A stretch of DNA of 39,955 nucleotides from Gammaproteobacteria bacterium (GTDB lineage: Bacteria; Pseudomonadota; Gammaproteobacteria; Chromatiales; Chromatiaceae), in NCBI GenBank assembly GCA_024227135.1, contig JAAELC010000451.1, positions 1-39,955 of the forward strand, read 5' to 3'. Position numbers and translations under genes: made by a program. How positions within the stretch are numbered: the stretch's first letter is position 1; the number at the start of each line of letters is the position of its first letter. Below are positions 31,679 through 39,955 of the stretch, one piece after another. The notes below the pieces were generated by a model. That model was not told the DNA's origin. It was given only the letters and a program-made list of their open reading frames with translations, and ran no database searches.

Positions 31679-31852
31679 TCAAGAACCCTGCCAAAACCCC
31701 AGAATATCAACAAGCAGAACACGCATGAAAAACAGCAACGCGATGGCCCCGAAAAGCATGTGACCGACATCATTCTGACCATCCGCATTACGGTGTGTCA
31801 GTGCATGATAAGCAATAAAACCGGTAACCAGCAGAAACAACCAGTCAATCAT
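31679..31852 (-). CDS. Small membrane protein
   Basis: This 57-aa product, MIDWLFLLVTGFIAYHALTH with a second hydrophobic segment MLFGAIALLFFMRVLLVDIL, would span the membrane twice. The frame extends upstream to a GTG at 31903, but the ATG at 31852 gives a cleaner membrane protein. AGGG lies about 10 bases upstream. It is divergent from the second DUF294 gene and convergent with the TPR gene. No family is recognised; the strongly patterned hydrophobicity is the main reason to call it. Confidence 0.55.
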   Translation of the reverse strand: MIDWLFLLVTGFIAYHALTHRNADGQNDVGHMLFGAIALLFFMRVLLVDILGFWQGS

Positions 31853-32008
31853 GGCTGGAACGGCCCTGCGGGTAACCAGAGAAGAGACCGTATGAGGCAC
31901 CACGCAGACATGGGGCGCCCCTTCTTATACAGGGCACTATTATAACTTGCTGAAAACAGTCGGCAATCACTGGCATCTCGATCATTATCCCGGTAACGAT
32001 ACACGACC

Positions 32009-33886
32009 ATGGACAACAAAAACACCGACCCTCAATTCCCGATAGACCAGATCCTGAGCAAAAGCACTACCCTCAAGGATCTACGCTCCTCATCCATCAC
32101 GAACCTGGTGGAAAACGCCATAGTCAGAACACTGGCGGCTGGTGAGCATCTGTTTCAAAGCGGTGACAAATATCTGCAGAAAGTCTTTATCCTGGTCGAT
32201 GGAACCATGGTCAACATCGACCCATCCGGTCTACAGGAAAACGTTGGACCAGGTGAATTTATCGGTCTTGCCAATTACCTGGATGACAACGACTATTCCT
32301 GGACTACCCGGGCGACCACCCAGGCCAGGGTACTCGAAATCGAGACCTTAAAGCTTCAGGACCTGGAGCAGAAAAGATCCGATCTGTTCAACGCCCTGAA
32401 CCGGGTAATCGCACGCCGACTCAGGAAACTGAACCCCAACCGAAGCATAACTTCAGGCGCTCTGGCACAACCGGCAGCGAGAGTCATGAAATCTCCGGTG
32501 GCTTCCTGCGGTCCGGATACCAGTTTGAAGCAGGCTTATCTATTAATGATAGAGCGAAAGATCGGAAGCCTGGTTGTAAACAGCGAAAGCGGTCAATTGA
32601 TTGGGGTACTGACTTTCTCGGGCATAGCCGAAGCCATGTTGTTGAGCAGCGCAAACCCGGACGACAGCATAATGAAAGTGGCCTGTGAGATACCCCATGC
32701 CATCGACACAGACACCCCCCTCTGGAAAGCGGACGAAATGATGAACCGCCATGGGGTCAAATACATCATTGTCGTCGACGGCAATACCCCCGTGGGTATC
32801 GTGTCCCAATCCGATGTTCTACGGGCCTTCGTCTCCCGGCCCGGTCTGCTTCCCAACCGCATTGCCGACACAAACAACCTGAAAGAGCTTGCAGAGCTGT
32901 TTGGTCAGATCACCGACGTTGCTATTGAAGCCCGGGATACCAATCATCGATCCAGTGCTGCCGTCCGGCAGATCAGCGATACCCACCTGCAACTTCAGAG
33001 GCAGGCCATCAGACTGACATTGAGCTGGATGGATCAAAAGGGATACGGACCACCACCGGCAGACTTCGCCGTGCTTGTCATGGGTTCCGGTGGAGGTCGA
33101 ACGATGTTGCTCAACCCGGATCAGGATAACGGCATCATCATCGCCGACCAGAGCAAAAAGGAGAGCAAAGCGGTTGATGACTGGTTTGAGCGATTCTGTC
33201 GGCGCATGGTGCGAAATCTGGACCGAATCGGCTACGACCTTTGCCCGGGCGACATCATGGCCAGCAATTCTACCTTCCATAAGTCACTGTCCCAATGGAA
33301 AAAACAGATCGAGCACAATACCAAGAAGCCCACCGAAAAAGCGGCTCGCTGGGCCAACATACTGTTTGATTTTGATACGCTCTTTGGTAACGACACCCTC
33401 ACTGCGGAGTTGCGCAGCCATGCGCTGGCCGAAATAAGGAAAAAGCCTCGTATTCTGGAGCTGATGGCAGCCCATGATTTTGAGGGAAAACCGGCGCTGG
33501 GGATTTTCAACCAGCTGGTCAGTACAAGCAAGACGCATGGAAAACGTCGTATCGATATCAAGCGTAACGGGCTGCGACTGATAGCGGATGCCGGGCGTAT
33601 CTATGCATTACAGAATGGCATTGCAGTGCCAAACACTATCGAACGATTCAATGCGCTGGTAAGAGTCGGTAAGATCTCGGATGACTTCAAGAATTCCATC
33701 CTGGAGGCACACGAAGAAATGCTGGGGCTGCTGCTGACCCATCAAATCAACCAGGCACAAAACGGTAAACCCCTCGACAAACTGATCGATGCCAAAAAAA
33801 TGACTCCCAAAGACCGCAGTGCGTTAAGAATGGCTATGCGCGCCGTCAAGCGACTGCAGGACCAACTGGCGGAGGAATTCCTTTAG
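32009..33886 (+). CDS. DUF294 protein: cNMP-binding domain, two CBS domains, nucleotidyltransferase-like domain (paralogue 2)
   Basis: This 625-aa protein has the same order of domains as that at 21469-23328. A cNMP-binding-like domain (about 20-140, AAGEHLFQSGDKYLQKVFIL) is followed by a CBS pair (about 155-280, IGSLVVNSESGQLIGVLTFS, KYIIVVDGNTPVGIVSQSDV). The nucleotidyltransferase-like domain has VMGSGGGRTMLLNPDQDNG near residue 357, with GS and the paired Asp retained, and DUF294_C follows. Sequence identity to paralogue 1 is visibly low outside motifs, so this is not a recent copy. It lacks an exonuclease neighbour. The acs gene is 455 bases downstream with its own promoter. The ribosome site is weak. 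Confidence 0.85.
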   Translation: MDNKNTDPQFPIDQILSKSTTLKDLRSSSITNLVENAIVRTLAAGEHLFQSGDKYLQKVFILVDGTMVNIDPSGLQENVGPGEFIGLANYLDDNDYSWTTRATTQARVLEIETLKLQDLEQKRSDLFNALNRVIARRLRKLNPNRSITSGALAQPAARVMKSPVASCGPDTSLKQAYLLMIERKIGSLVVNSESGQLIGVLTFSGIAEAMLLSSANPDDSIMKVACEIPHAIDTDTPLWKADEMMNRHGVKYIIVVDGNTPVGIVSQSDVLRAFVSRPGLLPNRIADTNNLKELAELFGQITDVAIEARDTNHRSSAAVRQISDTHLQLQRQAIRLTLSWMDQKGYGPPPADFAVLVMGSGGGRTMLLNPDQDNGIIIADQSKKESKAVDDWFERFCRRMVRNLDRIGYDLCPGDIMASNSTFHKSLSQWKKQIEHNTKKPTEKAARWANILFDFDTLFGNDTLTAELRSHALAEIRKKPRILELMAAHDFEGKPALGIFNQLVSTSKTHGKRRIDIKRNGLRLIADAGRIYALQNGIAVPNTIERFNALVRVGKISDDFKNSILEAHEEMLGLLLTHQINQAQNGKPLDKLIDAKKMTPKDRSALRMAMRAVKRLQDQLAEEFL

Positions 33887-34031
33887 CCCTCTGTTTTTTC
33901 GAAGGATTCATAGGGCTTGCTGTCGGGCAACCGGCAGATTATTGTTTAAAATTCCCGGGGCATCGGCATTTCAACCTGTGCATTCGGAGGGCTTTCACTC
34001 CATCAGCGTGATATCGAGGTCCCAACAGGGC
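33887..34031. other. Upstream part of the acs intergenic region
   Basis: This stretch precedes the acs sigma-54 motif. A T-run (TGTTTTTTC near 33892) without a stem follows the DUF294 stop codon. No GTTAC/GTAAC half-site is seen, unlike the two symporter promoters, so an activator site could not be located. Confidence 0.4.
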
Positions 34032-34047
34032 TGGCAGACAATTTGCG
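34032..34047 (+). promoter_or_regulatory. Sigma-54-type (-24/-12) promoter for acs
   Basis: TGGCAGACAATTTGCG has GG at 34033-34034 and GC at 34045-34046 separated by 10 bases, and the TTTGC block is ideal. Initiation would be near 34058, giving an unusually long leader of about 284 bases before acs. Confidence 0.8.
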
Positions 34048-34103
34048 AAATACAGCATCGATGCTATTGTTGGGCGTTTTCCACTGGCTTGTCTTATAAT
34101 GCC

Positions 34104-34128
34104 GTACCGGTGGTTGCCACCGAGGTAC
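34104..34128. promoter_or_regulatory. Hairpin in the acs leader
   Basis: GTACC-GGTGG (34104-34113) pairs with CCACC (34117-34121) and GGTAC (34124-34128) around a TTG loop, giving ten base pairs with a two-base bulge. It lies about 46 bases after the predicted start site. It could be a leader RNA structure or a protein-binding palindrome. A smaller CGGGT/ACCCG stem lies near 34255. Confidence 0.5.
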
Positions 34129-34341
34129 GAAAGCAGGCTGTCCCGTGTCGAGCACGACCTCGCTGATGATGTCCAGAACGAGTCCGGTTGTGCCGGGCCA
34201 TCGCTTAGATTAGCATCCACGGCCAGCAAGAGACTTTTTCGAAAGACTGAAATACCGGGTATTCACCCGGGTGTAAAGAAGAATAACGGGGGAAAGGCAA
34301 TGTCCTGCCCCCATTGATCGCAAAAACCAGAGGAGCGAAAT

Positions 34342-36291
34342 ATGTCTGAAGATAAAATTCACCCAGTCCCTGCAGAAATCGCCGCCAATGCTCACATCGA
34401 TGCCGCGAAATACGATGCAATGTACAAGCGCTCCCTTGAAGACCCGGATGGTTTCTGGGGAGATGCCGCCGAAGAATTTGTGAGCTGGTCGAAAAAATGG
34501 GACTCGGTGATGGACTTCAGTTTCGGTTCCGACGACCTCCACATCAAGTGGTTTGACGGCGGAAAACTAAACGTATCCTATAACTGTCTTGACCGTCACC
34601 TGGAAACCCGGGGTGACCAGAGGGCGATCATCTGGGAAGGTGATGACCCCAGCGTCGACCAGACGCTGACCTACCGCGAACTGCATGAAGCCGTATGCCG
34701 ACTCGGCAACGTGCTCAAAGCCCAGGGTATCGAAAAAGGTGACCGCGTCTGTATCTACCTGCCAATGATTCCCCAGGCGGCAGTAGCCATGCTGGCCTGT
34801 GCCCGTATCGGCGCCGTACATTCCATTGTATTTGGTGGCTTCTCACCGGACTCACTGCGTGATCGTATTCAGGACTCCGAGTGTAAGGGCCTGATTACCG
34901 CCGACGAAGGCAAGCGTGGCGGCAAGAACGTGCCCCTCAAGGTCAATGCCGACGTGGCACTGAAGGATTGCCCCAGTGTCACCACCTGCATCGTGGTCAA
35001 ACACACCGGCGGTGATGTGGACTGGACCGAAGGGCGCGACGTCTGGTACGAGGAAGCGACAGCCGCCGCCTCTACGGACTGCCCTCCAGAGGAAATGGAT
35101 GCTGAAGATCCATTGTTCATCCTCTATACCTCAGGTTCGACTGGCACACCCAAGGGTGTGCTGCATACGACTGGCGGCTATCTGGTATTCGCTGCCATGA
35201 CCCATAAATACACCTTCGACTACCAAGAGGGTGAAGTCTACTGGTGTACCGCAGACGTTGGCTGGGTCACCGGCCATACCTACATTGTTTACGGACCGCT
35301 GGCAAACGGTGCCATCAGTCTGATGTTTGAAGGTATACCCAATTATCCCGACGTCTCTCGATTCTGGGATGTGGTCGACAAGCACAATGTCTCCATTTTC
35401 TACACGGCTCCCACCGCACTGCGGGCACTGATGCGCAGCGGCGATGACCCCGTAAAGAAAACCTCCCGTAAATCCCTGCGCATTCTGGGCACCGTGGGCG
35501 AGCCGATCAACCCGGAAGCCTGGGAGTGGTATTACCGCGTTGTCGGTGATGAGCGCTGCCCGATCGTGGATACCTGGTGGCAGACAGAAACCGGTGGTCA
35601 CCTGATTACCCCGCTTCCCGGTGCGACTGATATGAAGCCCGGATCTGCTTCAAAGCCTTTCTTCGGTGTGGCGCCCCAGATCGTGGATGCCACCGATGGT
35701 ACGAAGCTGGAAGGTGCCTGTGAAGGCGCGCTGATCCTGACCCAGCCCTGGCCGGGAATGATGCGCACTGTCTATGGGGATCACGAACGCTTCTACACCA
35801 CCTACTTCTCCCAATACCCGGGAAGCTATTTTACCGGTGACGGTGCACGACGTGACGAGGACGGCTACTACTGGATCACCGGACGTATCGATGACGTACT
35901 CAATGTCTCCGGACATCGCATGGGTACAGCAGAGATCGAGTCAGCCCTGGTACTGCATGACAAAGTCGCAGAAGCCGCTGTCGTGGGCTACCCTCATGAA
36001 ATCAAGGGCCAGGGCATCTATGCCTACGTCACTCTGATGGCAGGGGAAGCGTACGAGGATGAGCTCAAAAAGGAGCTGGTGAAACTCGTACGAAGCGAAA
36101 TCGGTCCTATCGCCACCATCGATATCATCCAATGGGCACCTGGATTGCCGAAAACCCGTTCCGGAAAAATCATGCGCCGTATCCTGCGTAAGGTTGCCTG
36201 CAACGAAACCGACAGTCTTGGTGACACCTCCACGCTGGCAGATCCTTCAGTAGTCAGCGACTTGGTTGATAACCGCGCTAACAAGGGATAA
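34342..36291 (+). CDS. acs: Acetyl-CoA synthetase
   Basis: This enzyme converts acetate, ATP and CoA to acetyl-CoA, AMP and pyrophosphate in the cytoplasm. The 649-aa protein is full length. The N-terminal Acs signature [20 protein letters not shown], the P-loop-like [11 protein letters not shown] (about 262-272), the substrate pocket WWQTETGGH and [20 protein letters not shown] are all present. So is the C-terminal [11 protein letters not shown], containing the lysine that is acetylated to control the enzyme. AGAGGAG at 34329-34335 lies 6 bases before the ATG. Together with the two symporters and the CbrAB-like system it suggests acetate scavenging. A sigma-54-type promoter lies upstream. 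Confidence 0.97.
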   Translation: MSEDKIHPVPAEIAANAHIDAAKYDAMYKRSLEDPDGFWGDAAEEFVSWSKKWDSVMDFSFGSDDLHIKWFDGGKLNVSYNCLDRHLETRGDQRAIIWEGDDPSVDQTLTYRELHEAVCRLGNVLKAQGIEKGDRVCIYLPMIPQAAVAMLACARIGAVHSIVFGGFSPDSLRDRIQDSECKGLITADEGKRGGKNVPLKVNADVALKDCPSVTTCIVVKHTGGDVDWTEGRDVWYEEATAAASTDCPPEEMDAEDPLFILYTSGSTGTPKGVLHTTGGYLVFAAMTHKYTFDYQEGEVYWCTADVGWVTGHTYIVYGPLANGAISLMFEGIPNYPDVSRFWDVVDKHNVSIFYTAPTALRALMRSGDDPVKKTSRKSLRILGTVGEPINPEAWEWYYRVVGDERCPIVDTWWQTETGGHLITPLPGATDMKPGSASKPFFGVAPQIVDATDGTKLEGACEGALILTQPWPGMMRTVYGDHERFYTTYFSQYPGSYFTGDGARRDEDGYYWITGRIDDVLNVSGHRMGTAEIESALVLHDKVAEAAVVGYPHEIKGQGIYAYVTLMAGEAYEDELKKELVKLVRSEIGPIATIDIIQWAPGLPKTRSGKIMRRILRKVACNETDSLGDTSTLADPSVVSDLVDNRANKG

Positions 36292-36302
36292 GTAACGCTG
36301 GC

Positions 36303-36332
36303 GGAACCCGGGGTTGAACCCCTGGGTTTCCC
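36303..36332 (+). terminator. Possible terminator or attenuator hairpin after acs
   Basis: GGAACCCGGGG (36303-36313) pairs with CCCCTGGGTTTCC (from 36319) with two bulges and a TTGAA loop, 11 bases after the acs stop. No T-run follows, so termination is uncertain. It argues against a GTG start for the next gene at 36334, right beside this stem. Confidence 0.4.
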
Positions 36333-36402
36333 GGTGAAGCACCTTCCCCCCAACGGCTTGATACCGATACATCAGCATTCTGAAACAAGGCAGGAGTCAG
36401 GA

Positions 36403-37230
36403 TTGAGCCACCTGAAAGTAGGCGTGTTTGTAGACGCCGAGAACATTAAATTCAATGGTGGCTACCAGTTGCGTTACGACGTACTGAGGCGCTTTGCGGC
36501 CCGGGACAACGGCACCCTGTTGCGCTTGAACACCTACATTGCCTACGATCAGGAACGGGCTCGCGAAGACCAGGACTACGCAAAAAAATCCAACACTTAC
36601 CAGCAAATGGTGCGGGACTACGGCTGGAAGATCATCGTCAAGAACGTACGCCGCTACACCGACGACCAGGGAAATATCACCACCAAGGCAAATGCGGATC
36701 TGGACCTGGCGGTCGACGCCATGCTTCAGGTTGAAAACCTGGACCTGATCCTGCTGGTCACCGGGGATGGGGATTTTCTTCAGGTGGTGACAGCACTCCA
36801 GAACCGGGGTTGCCGCGTGGAACTGTTGGGCTTCGAGCATGTTTCGATGCAACTGCAACGTCAGGTGGATGCTTTCTATCGCGGATTTCTGATACCCGAC
36901 CTACTCCCGTTTTCCTACGAACCCCGCAACGAATGGGGTCAACCCGGTGCCTGTGTTCGTGGTACCTGCACCAAGTGGTTCACCGACAAAGGTTACGGTT
37001 TCCTGCGATTCATCCAGGAAGTATCCCCCAACCTGTGGATAACCGACCCTCGGGATCCTGAGTCCCCCTACAAAAGTGTTTTCTGCCATGCCAATGAACT
37101 GGCCGAGGGCATTTCGGCCGATGACATGCAGAACCGGGACAACATTCTGGAATTCTACCTCAAAGAAAGCGAGGTGGACGACGGCTTGACCGCCAGCAAC
37201 GTCCGCCTGATCTACTCACCCGGTCGCTGA
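36403..37230 (+). CDS. NYN-domain (LabA-like) putative RNase with C-terminal cold-shock-like domain
   Basis: The 275-aa form starts at TTG 36403, 6 bases after AGGAG; the frame is open to a GTG at 36334. The NYN domain (about residues 3-155), of the PIN-like nuclease superfamily, shows VGVFVDAENIKF, KANADLDLAVDAML and LLVTGDGDFLQVV, placing the acidic residues expected of a metal-dependent active site. The C-terminal part (about 180-270) has TCTKWFTDKGYGFLRF, like the RNP-1 region of cold-shock domains, with an inserted loop, and ends in a strand VRLIYS. This combination suggests an RNA-binding nuclease; substrate unknown. It follows acs by about 110 bp and may be separate. Confidence 0.82.
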   Translation: MSHLKVGVFVDAENIKFNGGYQLRYDVLRRFAARDNGTLLRLNTYIAYDQERAREDQDYAKKSNTYQQMVRDYGWKIIVKNVRRYTDDQGNITTKANADLDLAVDAMLQVENLDLILLVTGDGDFLQVVTALQNRGCRVELLGFEHVSMQLQRQVDAFYRGFLIPDLLPFSYEPRNEWGQPGACVRGTCTKWFTDKGYGFLRFIQEVSPNLWITDPRDPESPYKSVFCHANELAEGISADDMQNRDNILEFYLKESEVDDGLTASNVRLIYSPGR

Positions 37231-37436
37231 GACCATGACCGGGGTATCTGAGTACCCTGTTCCCGAAAACTGGTGGACGACCACATCAATCCGATACCAG
37301 GGGTACGCTATTGAATATCAGAGCAACCAGACCCAGATTACTGATACATGACGCCCCCTGCCAGCTGACGACTCAGCTTGATTGTCAGCCTGGGGTAATT
37401 ACCCTCCCGGAATTCTCGACCTCAGGACAGGATTAA

Positions 37437-38765
37437 ATGTCACACGCCCCCCGGATTCAGCACGAACACTCTTTCCAGACAGTTGATACCGAGCCCGAAT
37501 GGATCCTTTCGGATCAGAAACACCTCTGGCACCCTTACAGTGCCATCGATTCCGGCCTGCCCGTCTTCCCTGTGGAATCGGCATCCGGAGTGCGGATAGC
37601 ACTGACCGATGGCCGGAAGCTTATCGACGGTATGTCATCCTGGTGGAGTGCCATTCATGGCTACAACCATCCGGTGCTCAATCGAGCCATTCAGAATCAA
37701 CTCTCGAAAATGGCCCATGTCATGTTCGGCGGCCTGACCCACCGCCCTGCTGCCGAGCTTGGCCAGCGACTGATCGATCTGACACCACCCCCCCTGCAAA
37801 CCCTGTTCTTCGCCGACTCGGGTTCAGTCGCGGTGGAAGTGGCCATGAAAATGGCAATTCAATACTGGCATTCCAAAGGACACCCTGACAAACAGGAATT
37901 TATTACCATTCGCCGTGGCTACCACGGGGATACCTTTGGGGCCATGTCTGTCTGCGACCCGGACACCGGGATGCACTCCCTTTTCTCATCTATACTGGCA
38001 AAGCAGCACTTTGTCGATGCCCCGGTCAGCATGTTCGGAACTCCCTGTGAAACAGCGGACATCTCGCAACTGAAACAGTGCTTGATCGAGGTGGGAAACC
38101 GATCCGCCGCACTCATTCTCGAGCCGATCGTGCAGGGTGCGGGTGGCATGCGGTTTTACTCGGCAGACTATTTGAAAAAAGCCCGGGAGCTCTGTAATCG
38201 ATACGGAGTACTGCTGATCTTTGACGAAATTGCCACCGGCTTCGGTCGAACCGGGCGGTTGTTCGCCTGCGAACATGCCGGGATTTCACCGGACATCATG
38301 TGCGTTGGTAAAGCCCTTACCGGGGGTTACATGACCCTGGCAGCCACACTTACGACCCAGGAAATCAGTGGGGCCATTGCGGACGGGGAGCCTGGACTGT
38401 TCATGCACGGCCCCACTTTCATGGCCAATCCCCTGGCCTGCGCCACGGCACTGGCCAGTATCGAGCTGCTGCTGGACTCACCCTGGCAGGATAGAGTCAG
38501 CCGTATAGCGGGCGAGCTGGAAACGGGATTGGCAAGTTGCCGGGATATGCCCCAGGTGACAGACGTCCGGGTCCTGGGAGCCATTGGTGTCGTAGAGCTG
38601 TCCAAGCCTGTGGACATGCAGACGATCCAAGCCCGATTCGTTGACGCCGGTGTCTGGGTCAGGCCGTTCGGCAGACTCGTCTACGTCATGCCACCGTTCA
38701 TTATTTCCAGTGAAGACCTGGAGACACTCACCCGCGCAATCGTAACGGTGGTGAAAAGTCTCTAG
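37437..38765 (+). CDS. bioA: Adenosylmethionine-8-amino-7-oxononanoate aminotransferase
   Basis: BioA performs the PLP-dependent step of biotin synthesis, converting KAPA to DAPA with S-adenosylmethionine as amino donor. The 442-aa protein shows family-specific KHLWHPYSA near the N-terminus and [65 protein letters not shown] and the PLP-lysine region [16 protein letters not shown] follow. Tandem AGGA sites lie 4-9 bases before the ATG. No other bio gene is in the window and no BirA-like operator was recognised upstream, so bioA is isolated here. It is convergent with the dehydrogenase gene, 25 bp between stops. Confidence 0.95.
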   Translation: MSHAPRIQHEHSFQTVDTEPEWILSDQKHLWHPYSAIDSGLPVFPVESASGVRIALTDGRKLIDGMSSWWSAIHGYNHPVLNRAIQNQLSKMAHVMFGGLTHRPAAELGQRLIDLTPPPLQTLFFADSGSVAVEVAMKMAIQYWHSKGHPDKQEFITIRRGYHGDTFGAMSVCDPDTGMHSLFSSILAKQHFVDAPVSMFGTPCETADISQLKQCLIEVGNRSAALILEPIVQGAGGMRFYSADYLKKARELCNRYGVLLIFDEIATGFGRTGRLFACEHAGISPDIMCVGKALTGGYMTLAATLTTQEISGAIADGEPGLFMHGPTFMANPLACATALASIELLLDSPWQDRVSRIAGELETGLASCRDMPQVTDVRVLGAIGVVELSKPVDMQTIQARFVDAGVWVRPFGRLVYVMPPFIISSEDLETLTRAIVTVVKSL

Positions 38766-38790
38766 ATATCATCTTGATGGGTTATGCCTT

Positions 38791-39753
38791 TCACACTGGG
38801 TTTCGCAGTTCACCCTGTCTAAAAGCCTGGATGATATCTGCCACCTGATCAACCAGCCGCTGCCTGGCCTCGCGACTGGCCCAGGCTACATGGGGAGTAA
38901 CGATCAGATTGGGCCGATCATAGGTCAGCAACGGATTGTCGGCATCGGGGGGTTCGGCGGACAGTACGTCGAACCCTGCTCCACCTGGTGAACCGCTGTT
39001 CAGCGCAGCAACCAGCGCATGCTCATCCACGATCCCTCCCCGTGCTGTGTTGATCAGCAACGCATCGGGCTTCATCAATCCCAACTCGTGAGGCCCAATG
39101 AGATTCCGGGTATCTTCGGTCAGGGGTAGATGCAGGCTCACGACATCGGAGCGGCTTAGCAGATCATCCAGAGGCAAACGCCCCTCCCGGTCGTCCCCAC
39201 CGGGTCGCTGGCCTATCACCACCTCCATACCGAAAGCCCGGGCGATCTGCGCAACCCCATGCCCCAATTCTCCGTAACCGATGATACCGAGTGTCTTTCC
39301 TGTCAGTTCCCGAATGGGGTAATCGAACACGCAGAACATGGGACTCCGGGCCCATGTTCCATCTCGAGCTGACTTTCCATGTTCACCCAGCCGGGTGGTC
39401 AGGGACAGAATCAGGCTGAAGACATGCTGAACCACCGACGGAGTTCCATAGGATCGCACGTTGGCCACGGAAATCCCCAGCTCTTTCGCCGTCTTTATAT
39501 CCACGTTGTTAGTTCCAGTGGCCGCCACACAGATCAATTTCAGGTGGGGCGCTGATCTCAATATTTCGGCATTCAACACCACTTTATTGGACACCACCAC
39601 CTCAGCGTCAGCCAGTCTCCCGGCGATCTGCTCCGGTGAAGTCAGCGGATGCAGCGTCCACTCCGGCAATGTGGCGGACAGCCGTCCGAAGTCCACATCA
39701 TTCATGGAAAGTGTATCCCGGTCGAGTAGTACACCTCGGCTGATTGGATTCAT
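38791..39753 (-). CDS. D-2-hydroxyacid dehydrogenase, glycerate dehydrogenase-like
   Basis: This NAD-dependent oxidoreductase interconverts 2-hydroxy and 2-oxo acids; closest by pattern are hydroxypyruvate/glycerate dehydrogenases. The 320-aa form (start MNPISRGVLLDRDTL; an ATG six codons earlier is also possible) shows the nucleotide-binding LGIIGYGELGHGVAQIARAF. The catalytic Arg lies in INTARGGIVDEHAL, Glu in FDVLSAEPPD and His in VTPHVAWASREARQ. VAATGTNNVDIKTAKELG at the N-terminal side is typical of the family. The precise substrate is not determined. Upstream is the third foldback repeat. Confidence 0.9.
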   Translation of the reverse strand: MNPISRGVLLDRDTLSMNDVDFGRLSATLPEWTLHPLTSPEQIAGRLADAEVVVSNKVVLNAEILRSAPHLKLICVAATGTNNVDIKTAKELGISVANVRSYGTPSVVQHVFSLILSLTTRLGEHGKSARDGTWARSPMFCVFDYPIRELTGKTLGIIGYGELGHGVAQIARAFGMEVVIGQRPGGDDREGRLPLDDLLSRSDVVSLHLPLTEDTRNLIGPHELGLMKPDALLINTARGGIVDEHALVAALNSGSPGGAGFDVLSAEPPDADNPLLTYDRPNLIVTPHVAWASREARQRLVDQVADIIQAFRQGELRNPV

Positions 39754-39820
39754 GCTTGAGCAGGGCCTCATCGTCCCATCGAAATCTGGTCGTTCCGGAA
39801 TGGTACATTCTTTCCTGGGT

Positions 39821-39955
39821 CGTAACTACTCACCCCGCACGGGCAATCTGTTGCGGAAGACGCCGTAAATACCTCCATGTAGGCTTGGCTTTGGCATCCA
39901 TGCCAAAGACACTTCCTCCACAGACCGCCCATGCGGGGTAATCTCTGGGGGGTGA
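39821..39955 (+). repeat. Foldback dispersed repeat, copy 3 (cut by the window end)
   Basis: It starts CGTAACTACTCACCCCGCAC, includes GGAAGACGCCGTAAATACC, the hairpin TTTGGCATCCATGCCAAAG, CACTTCCTCCACAGA and CGCCCATGCGGGGTAATCTC. The ends ACCCCGCACGGGC and GCCCATGCGGGGT are inverted repeats. It aligns to copy 1 in reverse orientation with few changes. No ORF of significance. Confidence 0.75.

Noticed and set aside
34099-34317. 72-aa leader ORF in the acs untranslated region
   Set aside because: No ribosome site before its ATG, composition unlike a protein, and it coincides with RNA structures.

Overview
The window looks like about 40 kb of chromosome from a sulfur-oxidising gammaproteobacterium, perhaps near the Sedimenticola/Thiodiazotropha group. 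This is inferred from soxY and soxZ, a CbrA/CbrB-type two-component system, acs, DUF294 signalling proteins and several dispersed foldback repeats. No rRNA, CRISPR array, complete IS element or prophage was seen. One tRNA-like arm was considered and rejected.

Left part (1-13.5 kb). A foldback element opens the window. It is followed by soxY and soxZ, separated by an unusual 279-bp spacer with a long hairpin and two copies of a short repeat. Next come a DUF2189 membrane protein, a secreted CAP-domain protein with calcium-binding repeats, two orphan genes, and a cluster made of a six-repeat DUF349 protein, a 57-aa cysteine-containing ORF, a VWA-like protein and a membrane J-domain protein. A pair of foldback elements joined at a shared CTAG precedes a Sel1/lytic transglycosylase gene.

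Central part (13.8-24 kb). A small membrane protein overlaps a CbrA-like sensor kinase (SLC5 transporter domain plus PAS and kinase), followed by a CbrB-like NtrC-family activator of sigma-54 promoters. Downstream is a near-consensus -24/-12 promoter, then a DUF4212 plus acetate-type symporter operon with a strong terminator. A DUF294 protein (cNMP-CBS-nucleotidyltransferase) and a DnaQ-like exonuclease follow.

Right part (24-40 kb). A c-di-GMP pair (HD-GYP and GGDEF, both with receiver domains) is followed by two unknown membrane proteins. A second sodium:solute symporter, again behind a near-consensus sigma-54 promoter, leads into small membrane and TPR proteins. Then come a second DUF294 protein, acs behind a third sigma-54 promoter, a NYN plus cold-shock-like protein, bioA and a D-2-hydroxyacid dehydrogenase. 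The window ends inside the third copy of a roughly 135-bp foldback repeat.

The main theme is a local, probably CbrAB/sigma-54-controlled carboxylate module: sensor, activator, two symporters, two DUF294 proteins and acetyl-CoA synthetase. The three -24/-12 sites recognised here all sit in front of its uptake or activation genes. Control by CbrB is inference; the promoter motifs are read directly.
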